DNA from: Prevotella sp.
GTDB taxonomy: Bacteria; Bacteroidota; Bacteroidia; Bacteroidales; Bacteroidaceae
Assembly: GCA_021203705.1 (NCBI GenBank)
Contig: JAJQAR010000097.1
Location: 1 to 5,595, forward strand
DNA: 5,595 nt
Direction of reading: 5' to 3'
Positions within the stretch are counted from its first letter, which is position 1, and each line of letters starts with the position of its first letter. This document shows positions 1 through 5,595 of the stretch, in pieces. The position numbers and the translations under genes are program-made. The notes under the pieces were generated by a model. The model was given only the letters and a program-made list of their open reading frames with translations, was not told the DNA's origin and made no database searches.

Positions 1-1
1 A

Positions 2-1024
2 GAATGGAAATTGATTGAAAACGCAATAGGACATCCTGTGATTTCGATATCATGCAATTTTTCTTCTGATGAGCAATGCAATATCATAATAAAATGGCCT
101 GGCGAACCTCTTGCCAAACCGCAAGCAATAGAAACATACCCACAATCACGATTACGGAAGGAAGGCAATGTAACATTCGTGAAAATGGAACAGGGACAAA
201 TGAGTTGGTGGATGCCTATCGAGGAAACGACACAAAATGAATGTACTTCCGTCTCATTGGCAAAAGCATCGGTAACGATAGAGAATGTAGATACTAAGCA
301 ATGCATGCCTGTCGCAATGGATAAGGTATTCAACGCAAATTTAACCGACATATTCAACAACAAATACCTCTCGCCACGCTCACCATACACAACATTACAA
401 TTACCTGTTCAAGGTATCGGAGAATGGTGTCACCCACTATACACGGCAAACATAGACGACACAGGACTTCGTGCGGCGGTTGAACAAGGGCTTTTGAATA
501 CAAAATTTGGCATACCTTTCCACACCCCTGCCAACGGACAGAATATTGCCTATACATCCCTTTGGGACAACTATCCAGACAGTCTGACAATACCTCTTTC
601 AGGCAAGGCAACATCAGCATATTTATTGTTAGCAGGAAGTACCAACCACATGCAATGCAATATGGATAATGCGATAATAAAGGTTTATTACAAAGACGGC
701 AGTTGCGATACCTTGCCGCTAATAAACCCTATCAACTGGGCACCTATAGAGCAGATTTTCTATGAGGACGGTTTGGCGTTCAACCGCCATGCGCCAGCCA
801 TTCAACGCTTGGCGTTGAAAACAGGCGAGATTAGCGATAATTTCGGGGAGCAGTTGGGATTTGACGGGGCGAATTGCATTATTGACGGCGGGGCTGCCAC
901 AATATTAAAAATGCCGTTGGACAAGAACAAGAAATTATCACGCTTGGTAGTTGAGACAGTTTCCAACGAGGTTGTGATTGGAATTATGGGAATCACGCTG
1001 GAAGAATTAAGAGTTAAGAATTAA
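2..1024 (+). CDS. C-terminal part of a large DUF4450-like protein (5' end outside window)
   Basis: The reading frame is open from base 2 with no stop before it, so this is the 3' end of a longer gene. The in-frame TTG at 11 is not a credible start. About 340 residues are visible, ending at TAA 1022-1024. From memory, the stretch with YLSPRSPYTTLQLP, GIGEWCHP, TSLWDNYPDSLTIPLSG and LLAGSTNHMQ, followed by a 'YYKDGS' strand and a 'WAPIEQ' turn, resembles the end of Bacteroidota proteins annotated as DUF4450, often found near glycan-degradation genes. The pattern of short beta strands, with 'IDGGAATILKMPLD' and 'VVIGIMGITL' near the end, suggests a beta-sandwich accessory domain. No catalytic residues can be assigned, and any signal peptide would lie outside the window. 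The last codons are made of a tandem repeat, so the C-terminal tail (about LRVKN) is probably not functional. It converges on the glycogen genes and is not in their operon. Coding status is firm; the family is a by-eye match; function unknown. Confidence 0.7.
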   Translation, partial: EWKLIENAIGHPVISISCNFSSDEQCNIIIKWPGEPLAKPQAIETYPQSRLRKEGNVTFVKMEQGQMSWWMPIEETTQNECTSVSLAKASVTIENVDTKQCMPVAMDKVFNANLTDIFNNKYLSPRSPYTTLQLPVQGIGEWCHPLYTANIDDTGLRAAVEQGLLNTKFGIPFHTPANGQNIAYTSLWDNYPDSLTIPLSGKATSAYLLLAGSTNHMQCNMDNAIIKVYYKDGSCDTLPLINPINWAPIEQIFYEDGLAFNRHAPAIQRLALKTGEISDNFGEQLGFDGANCIIDGGAATILKMPLDKNKKLSRLVVETVSNEVVIGIMGITLEELRVKN

Positions 1025-1050
1025 GAGTTAAGAATTAAGAGTTAAGAATT
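1002..1050. repeat. Heptamer-based tandem repeat across a stop codon
   Basis: A 14-bp unit, agaattaagagtta, occurs three times in full (1003-1016, 1017-1030, 1031-1044) plus six bases of a fourth copy. All copies are perfect. Each unit is two heptamers, agaatta and agagtta, differing at one base, so the deeper period is 7. The array supplies the last codons and the TAA of the rightward gene, then continues into the intergenic region. Similar 'gagttaagaattaa' strings are, as I recall, common between genes in Bacteroidota. The role is unknown; slipped-strand copying is the likely origin. Confidence 0.9.
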
Positions 1051-1161
1051 CATTCCTCTTGAGTTTCCGGAGTAACGTTGCTTGCATTTTCGTTCTTTCA
1101 GAACGAGCGGACATGGTAAATCAAGTCCCTACAAGAGGGTAAAGAACCACTTATATTGAAA

Positions 1162-1197
1162 GAAAGGCAATGCCCAAATGGATGGACATTGCCTTTC
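1162..1197 (-). terminator. Probable intrinsic terminator of the glgA-glgP unit
   Basis: The sequence gaaaggcaatg (1162-1172) pairs perfectly over 11 bp with cattgcctttc (1187-1197). After one mismatch, two more G-C pairs close an 8-base loop. The hairpin begins 24 bases past the phosphorylase stop codon. Read leftward, the stem is followed by TTTCAATATAA, a short and imperfect U-rich tail. Read rightward, it is followed by aaaattataatg, which has no U tract. It therefore fits best as the terminator of the minus-strand genes. It may also block readthrough from the convergent gene ending at 1024. It is the only strong hairpin in the 197-bp gap. Confidence 0.65.
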
Positions 1198-1221
1198 AAA
1201 ATTATAATGTTATTGGAGTTG

Positions 1222-3780
1222 TTAATCAATCCATTTAACATAGCAGAAGTCCTGACGGTGAGGCAGGTTAGCACTCTTAGGATACATCCTAAGAGCAGAC
1301 TTGAAAGTGCCGGCTATAGATGTCTCAAGAGTAGCCTCGAATGTATAGAGGTTGCCTTCATGACCTATCATCTTAAACGGGAAAATCTTGGAAATCTTGT
1401 CATCACCATTCTTATCAGACCTTATTGTTACATACTCTAATCCGATAGCATCGTTAAGGCCCTGCTCGTCAATGACATAGCGTATCTTATATTTGACACC
1501 AGTCTCAAATCCTGTGGGAGGAACATTAGACTCTTTGGAAACTACATGAACAGCATCCCAACGCTCAGCAACGGTCTCCTTCCACTGTGCTATCTCTTTG
1601 GCAAGGGCATAGTCGTTGGCGGCAAGTTTCTTGAAACGGGCAGCCTCCTTCTTGTAGAACTTGTCGTAGTAGTCATCCAACTGGCGTTTCATCGTATAGT
1701 GAGGAGCAATCTGTGCGATTGAGTTCTTGATAACCTTTATCCAGCCCTCGCTATAACCCTTCTCGTTCTTGTTGTAGTAGAGAGGCAAAATCTCTTTCTC
1801 AAGCAACATATAGATAGTAGCGGCATCCAACTGATCCTGATAACTCTGGTTCTTGTAAGTACGCTTCTCTGTCAAAGCCCAACCGGCACCCTTACGATAG
1901 CCCTCAAACCACCAGCCGTCGAGCACTGAAAGGTTTACAACACCATTCATCTCAGCCTTCTCGCCTGATGTACCAGAAGCCTCAAGAGGACGTGTAGGAG
2001 TGTTCATCCAGATGTCAACACCAGAAACAAGACGTCGGGCAAGTTGCATGTCATAGTCCTCGAGGAAGATAATCTTACCGAGGAACTCCGGACGCTGGCT
2101 GATTTCGAATATTCTCTTTATAAGTCCCTGACCAGCACCGTCAGCAGGGTGTGCCTTACCAGAGAACAGGAACTGAACAGGATATTTAGGATTGTTGACA
2201 ATCTTAGCCAAACGGTCAAGGTCGGTAAACAACAGGTGAGCACGCTTATATGTGGCGAAACGACGACAGAAACCTATCATCAAAGAATTAGGATTGATAT
2301 TCTGCAATAAGGAAACCACACGTGACGGATCACCCTGATTTCTCAACCATGTATCACGGAACTTGTCACGGATATAGTCGGTGAGTTTCTTCTTCAATCC
2401 CATACGTGTGTCCCAAATAACATCATCAGGAACATCATAGATAGCTTTCCAGATGTTCTCGTTACTCTGATCAGACATGAAACTCTCATCGAAATACTGC
2501 GCATAGAGTTTGCGCCACTCCGTTGCCGCCCACGTCGGGAAGTGTACACCATTGGTAACATAACCAACATGGCTCTCCTCTGGATAATAACCCTTCCAGA
2601 TACCAGAGAACATCTTCTGACTTACGCCACCATGAATCTTACTTACACCGTTAACCTCCTGACAAGTGTTGCATGCGAATGTTGACATACAGAACTTCTC
2701 GTTATGGTCATCAGGATTTGTACGTCCCATGCCTATGAACTCATCCCAAGAGATGCCCAACATGCCTGGATAACCGCTCATGTACTTGCTGAACAAACCC
2801 TGATCGAAATAGTCGTGCCCGGCAGGAACAGGTGTGTGAACGGTATAGAGAGACGACGCACGTACAAGTTCGAGAGCCTGATTAAACGTAAGGCCTTCCT
2901 GAACATAGTCGCACAGACGCTGCAGGTTGCAGAGAGCAGCATGGCCCTCATTGCAATGATAAATATCCTTCTTAATACCAAGTCTTTTCAAGGTCAATAT
3001 ACCACCGATACCGAGTAAAATCTCCTGCTTCAAGCGGTTCTCCCAGTCACCACCATAGAGAGAGTGAGTGATCGGTTTGTCGAAATCGGAGTTCATGTCA
3101 TTATCGGTATCAAGGAGATACAACTTAACACGACCAACATTCACCCTCCATACACAGGCGTGAACCTGATAGTTCATATAAGGAACATCAACAATCAACG
3201 GGTTGCCGTTCTCGTCCAACTGTCGTTCTACTGGCAGAGAGTAGAAGTTCTGGGCATCGTAGTTGGCAATCTGCTGACCGTCCATGCTCAGTGACTGCTT
3301 GAAATATCCGAAACGATAGAGGAAACCTACCGCGCACATGTCAACATTACTGTCGGAAGCCTCCTTGATATAGTCGCCAGCCAACATACCAAGACCACCT
3401 GAATAGATTTTAAGCACCTGGTTCATACCATATTCCATACAGAAGTAAACTACCGACGGACGCTTGGTGTTTGGTTTCACGTCCATGTACTTACGGAATT
3501 TGGCATATACGTCCTTAACTCTCTTCATTATTGCCTTGTCCTTGACAATTGCTTCTTTTCTGTCATAACTCAAACGTTCCAACAACATAACGGGGTTGTG
3601 CTCTACTTCCTCATAGAGTTTCTCGTCCAATTCCCGCCACAGGTCGCGTGCCTCATAGTTCCATGACCACCACATGTTATGGGCGAGTTCGTCGAGACAT
3701 GCCAACTGTTCGGGCAATGTTGATTTTACCGTAATCTCCTTCCATTGGGGAGCGTTAACATAGCTTGCTTTAATCTTCAT
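1222..3780 (-). CDS. glgP: Alpha-glucan (glycogen) phosphorylase, GT35 family
   Basis: This cytoplasmic, PLP-dependent enzyme cleaves terminal alpha-1,4 bonds of glycogen or maltodextrin with phosphate, releasing glucose-1-phosphate. At 852 aa it has the usual length of the bacterial 'alpha-glucan family phosphorylase' branch (AgpA/TIGR02094-like) rather than the E. coli MalP/GlgP branch. Residues about 1-110 form the DUF3417-type N-terminal domain ([13 protein letters not shown]). [10 protein letters not shown] at 127-136 and CNEGH at 276-280 (His280, substrate pocket) follow. VTNGVH is at 408-413, RRFATYKR at 506-513 and SGKAHPAD at 540-547. The PLP-binding lysine is Lys608 in EASGTSGEK (600-608). 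Residues about 755-852 form a beta-rich C-terminal extension beyond the catalytic fold. The ATG at 3778-3780 gives the expected N-terminus and has no usable Shine-Dalgarno sequence, as is normal for this phylum. It lies 73 bp downstream of the glycogen synthase on the same strand, so both are probably transcribed together. No frameshift or missing catalytic residue was seen. Confidence 0.95.
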   Translation of the reverse strand: MKIKASYVNAPQWKEITVKSTLPEQLACLDELAHNMWWSWNYEARDLWRELDEKLYEEVEHNPVMLLERLSYDRKEAIVKDKAIMKRVKDVYAKFRKYMDVKPNTKRPSVVYFCMEYGMNQVLKIYSGGLGMLAGDYIKEASDSNVDMCAVGFLYRFGYFKQSLSMDGQQIANYDAQNFYSLPVERQLDENGNPLIVDVPYMNYQVHACVWRVNVGRVKLYLLDTDNDMNSDFDKPITHSLYGGDWENRLKQEILLGIGGILTLKRLGIKKDIYHCNEGHAALCNLQRLCDYVQEGLTFNQALELVRASSLYTVHTPVPAGHDYFDQGLFSKYMSGYPGMLGISWDEFIGMGRTNPDDHNEKFCMSTFACNTCQEVNGVSKIHGGVSQKMFSGIWKGYYPEESHVGYVTNGVHFPTWAATEWRKLYAQYFDESFMSDQSNENIWKAIYDVPDDVIWDTRMGLKKKLTDYIRDKFRDTWLRNQGDPSRVVSLLQNINPNSLMIGFCRRFATYKRAHLLFTDLDRLAKIVNNPKYPVQFLFSGKAHPADGAGQGLIKRIFEISQRPEFLGKIIFLEDYDMQLARRLVSGVDIWMNTPTRPLEASGTSGEKAEMNGVVNLSVLDGWWFEGYRKGAGWALTEKRTYKNQSYQDQLDAATIYMLLEKEILPLYYNKNEKGYSEGWIKVIKNSIAQIAPHYTMKRQLDDYYDKFYKKEAARFKKLAANDYALAKEIAQWKETVAERWDAVHVVSKESNVPPTGFETGVKYKIRYVIDEQGLNDAIGLEYVTIRSDKNGDDKISKIFPFKMIGHEGNLYTFEATLETSIAGTFKSALRMYPKSANLPHRQDFCYVKWID

Positions 3781-3853
3781 ACCTATTTAAAAAACTATAG
3801 AAATTAATATTTAAAGTAACTGTATCACTCTATATAATATAATAATGTGTCAG
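3781..3853 (-). other. Very A/T-rich spacer between glgA and glgP
   Basis: This 73-bp spacer has 14 G/C bases (about 19 percent), far below the flanking genes. On the minus strand it contains TACTTTAA, one base off the Bacteroidota TAnnTTTG element, but no TTG at a suitable distance upstream. No stable hairpin or U-tract terminator is visible. It most likely serves as an unstructured, A/U-rich translation leader for the phosphorylase within one transcript. A weak internal promoter cannot be excluded. Confidence 0.5.
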
Positions 3854-5509
3854 TCATGCCTTCCTGCCCTCTGCCTTGCGGAGTGCGAAATCGTATGCCT
3901 GATAGTAATATTTTATGAAATTGCTCCAAAGAGCTTTCTTTGACAGTTTATCGGCATTGCTGCGTGCCTTCTTGACCTCTGCTTCAGGAAAGTTGGAGAA
4001 CTCCACAATAGTGTCCTTTATCTTGTCAACAGCCTCAGAATAATTGTAGTCTGTACGGTGTACCACCTTCACGCCATCACTAATCTCACCATACCTGCCA
4101 AGCTCGCTGTTTGCCCAAAGACCGAAACCGGCAAGGTCGGATGTTATGCACGGCACCTTGAAAGCGATAGCCTCCAACGGCGTGTAACCCCATGGTTCAT
4201 AGTAAGACGGATATACACACAGGTCGTTACCGAGTACGATATCATAATATTTCATATTGAATATGCCATCCTTGCCATCAAGATAACAAGGCAGGAAAAT
4301 CAGTTTCACGTTGTCCTCCTTGCGGTTGTACATATCCATATATTTCAGCATGCCGAGGACATTGTCATGACTCATGTTGTGCAGCCAGTGAGTAATCATC
4401 GGTATTTGCAACGGAGTGTCGTACTTCTCACCCGATTTAACACGATCGATCAAGTCCTGGCGTGGCTCTCCCACCCAACCGGGCACCTTGATGAATGCAA
4501 GGACTTTCTTATGCAGTCGATTGTCGCGGAGCAGGCGGTTCATCGTCTCGATATAGATATCAACGCCCTTGTTTCTGAACTCATATCTGCCACTTGTGGA
4601 AACGATAAGAGTATCATCATCAAGGTCAGTGCCGAGCAATGCATTAGAAACACTCAATATCCTCTCACGTGCCGCCTTGCGCTTATGGGTGAACTCCGCC
4701 CCTTTCGGTACGAAATCGTTCTCAAAGCCATTCGGCAACACGAAATCGACAGGTTTGTCAAGCAGTTCCTTGCACTCGTTGGCAGTGATGTCGCTGACGG
4801 TAGTGAAGCAGTCAACGAACATAGCCGTCTGTTTCTCTATCGAGTGCTTGCTCTGCATATTGAGCTCCCACGACATCTGGTCGCCGTTGTATGCAAAAAG
4901 ATAATCGTAAAGTGGTTTGTTATTGCCGGCGATACTCCTGCCGATGCTTGTGGCATGAGTAGTGAATATCGTGGCTATCTGTGGCAGTTTATTATTAATG
5001 TATAGCAGTCCCAAGCCCGTCATCCACTCGTTGCCATGGTAGATAACTTTCTTTGACTTGTCTAAGTAGAAATTATAGAAGTTCTCCACTATCTTTGCGG
5101 CAGCGTAAGAGAACATGGAAGCCTCATCGTAATCACCATAGGCATGTAGACTGTCCACCTTGTAGTGTTCCCACAGCCAGCCGTAGATCTCGTTCTTCTG
5201 CACATAATACTGGTTAAAGTCAACCAATATCGCAATGGGATAACCGGGTACGTTCCAACGCCCAATTCTTATAGAAAGCCCTTCCTCAACAGTCTTGGCT
5301 TTCCATTCCGTAAAAATATTCTCGTCTTCGGCAAAATACTGGTTCGAATGTTCACCAAAGTCAGGTCCGATGAATATTATCCTATCCTCAAATTTAACCT
5401 GCAATGTCTTGGCCCTTGTCGAAAGAACAGTGTAAATGCCTCCAACTTTGTTACAAACTTCCCAACTGGACTCAAAAATATAATCCGGGGATAATAAATT
5501 TGTCGCCAT
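3854..5509 (-). CDS. Glycogen synthase, eukaryote-like GT3 family
   Basis: This cytoplasmic GT-B glycosyltransferase adds glucose from a nucleotide sugar to the non-reducing ends of alpha-1,4-glucan. Its motifs match animal and fungal glycogen synthase (GT3), not the bacterial ADP-glucose GlgA (GT5). It has WEVCNKVGGIYTV at 16-28 (donor/acceptor loop), HGNEW at 158-162, IFTTHATSIGR at 181-191 and FTTVSDITA at 235-243. SGRYEFRNKG at 306-315 carries the phosphate-contacting Arg308 and Lys314, and YPSYYEPWGYTPLE at 433-446 carries the Glu438/Glu446 pair. GT3 enzymes use UDP-glucose, so that donor is inferred here. At 551 aa it is shorter than the roughly 700-aa eukaryotic proteins, lacking their phosphorylated tails. 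The G6P-sensing arginine cluster appears mostly lost (about 509-521). The start ATG (5507-5509) lies just before the conserved FESSWEV, leaving no room for a signal peptide; no Shine-Dalgarno precedes it. It is the first gene of a probable two-gene unit with the phosphorylase. Databases may label it glgA, but it is not orthologous to E. coli GlgA. Confidence 0.95.
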   Translation of the reverse strand: MATNLLSPDYIFESSWEVCNKVGGIYTVLSTRAKTLQVKFEDRIIFIGPDFGEHSNQYFAEDENIFTEWKAKTVEEGLSIRIGRWNVPGYPIAILVDFNQYYVQKNEIYGWLWEHYKVDSLHAYGDYDEASMFSYAAAKIVENFYNFYLDKSKKVIYHGNEWMTGLGLLYINNKLPQIATIFTTHATSIGRSIAGNNKPLYDYLFAYNGDQMSWELNMQSKHSIEKQTAMFVDCFTTVSDITANECKELLDKPVDFVLPNGFENDFVPKGAEFTHKRKAARERILSVSNALLGTDLDDDTLIVSTSGRYEFRNKGVDIYIETMNRLLRDNRLHKKVLAFIKVPGWVGEPRQDLIDRVKSGEKYDTPLQIPMITHWLHNMSHDNVLGMLKYMDMYNRKEDNVKLIFLPCYLDGKDGIFNMKYYDIVLGNDLCVYPSYYEPWGYTPLEAIAFKVPCITSDLAGFGLWANSELGRYGEISDGVKVVHRTDYNYSEAVDKIKDTIVEFSNFPEAEVKKARSNADKLSKKALWSNFIKYYYQAYDFALRKAEGRKA

Positions 5510-5595
5510 TTTATTCGTTAATAAGAGTGGCGCAAATTTAATAAAAAAATGATTACAAGAGAAATAATTTTAAGATTTTTTCCCTTAATAATACC
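5510..5595. other. Upstream region of the glycogen synthase, edge of window
   Basis: These 86 bases are A/T-rich and hold no ORF of note. Besides the -7 box, the minus strand carries runs of T and A (TTTTTTT and GGGAAAAAATC) that could act as an UP-like or bendable tract. No operator-like inverted repeat is visible, and the neighbouring upstream gene lies beyond the window. Confidence 0.4.
5533..5540 (-). promoter_or_regulatory. Bacteroidota-type -7 promoter element for the glycogen unit
   Basis: On the minus strand these bases read TAAATTTG, an exact match to the Bacteroidota TAnnTTTG -7 box, ending 23 bases before the synthase ATG. Transcription would start about 4-8 bases further on, giving a leader of roughly 16-20 nt, too short for a riboswitch. 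The -33 element is poor: the nearest TTG (5556-5558) is only 15 bases upstream of the box, where about 19-21 is usual. A T-rich run (TTTTTTT) lies between them. The -7 match is seen directly; promoter activity is inference. Confidence 0.6.

Noticed and set aside
354..620. An 88-codon minus-strand frame within the rightward partial gene
   Set aside because: It is antisense to the patterned DUF4450-like sequence. Its cysteine-rich translation looks like an artefact rather than a protein.
1090..1106. Small hairpin tcgttc-tttca-gaacga, considered as terminator of the rightward gene
   Set aside because: Only six base pairs, and the bases that follow (gcggacatgg) have no U tract. It is probably chance.
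1127..1139. Four-base-pair stem ccct/aggg
   Set aside because: Too short to be meaningful and with no associated signal.
1156..1440. A 94-codon plus-strand frame starting with TTG in the terminator hairpin
   Set aside because: It overlaps the hairpin and the conserved end of the phosphorylase in antisense, has no credible start signal, and its translation shows no recognisable domain.
1951..1965. Glutamate before the PLP lysine (GTSGEK) as a possible defect of the phosphorylase
   Set aside because: Other branches have methionine there, but as I recall glutamate is usual in Bacteroidota homologues. The PLP lysine itself (Lys608) and the surrounding motif are intact.
3781..3853. Internal promoter for the phosphorylase (TACTTTAA on the minus strand)
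   Set aside because: It misses the final G of TAnnTTTG and has no TTG-type -33 element upstream. In a sequence with 19 percent G/C such near matches are expected.
4058..5005. A 315-codon open frame on the plus strand inside the glycogen synthase gene
   Set aside because: It lies fully antisense to a gene whose protein carries all GT3 catalytic motifs. Its translation shows no recognisable domain, and such open antisense frames are common shadows of codon bias.

Overview
The window looks like chromosomal DNA from a gut or rumen member of the Bacteroidota, most plausibly Prevotella or a close Bacteroidales relative. Three things point there. The glycogen synthase is of the eukaryote-like GT3 type that Bacteroidales carry. 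The gene starts lack Shine-Dalgarno sequences and sit in A/T-rich leaders. A TAnnTTTG box, the Bacteroidota sigma -7 element, lies just upstream of the synthase. Genus-level assignment is inference.

Layout. Bases 2-1024 (+) hold the 3' part of a large protein whose start lies outside the window; it resembles the C-terminus of Bacteroidota DUF4450-type proteins. Its last codons run into a short heptamer-based tandem repeat (1002-1050). A convergent intergenic region of 197 bp (1025-1221) carries that repeat, a weak 6-bp hairpin and a strong hairpin at 1162-1197. The hairpin is probably the terminator of the leftward genes. Next, both on the minus strand, come an alpha-glucan phosphorylase (GT35, 852 aa, 1222-3780) and, upstream of it in transcription order, a GT3 glycogen synthase (551 aa, 3854-5509). 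A 73-bp spacer with only 14 G/C bases separates them. Bases 5510-5595 are the synthase leader and promoter region.

How the genes work together. The synthase extends alpha-1,4-glucan chains from a nucleotide sugar, probably UDP-glucose. The phosphorylase removes terminal glucose units as glucose-1-phosphate. Together they form a minimal cytoplasmic make-and-break pair for glycogen storage, probably co-transcribed from the promoter before the synthase. The rightward partial gene is transcribed towards them and is not part of the unit.

I saw no RNA gene, CRISPR array, insertion sequence or clearly undescribed system. The most interesting points are the apparent loss of the glucose-6-phosphate arginine cluster in an otherwise eukaryote-like glycogen synthase, and the heptamer repeat overlapping a stop codon.
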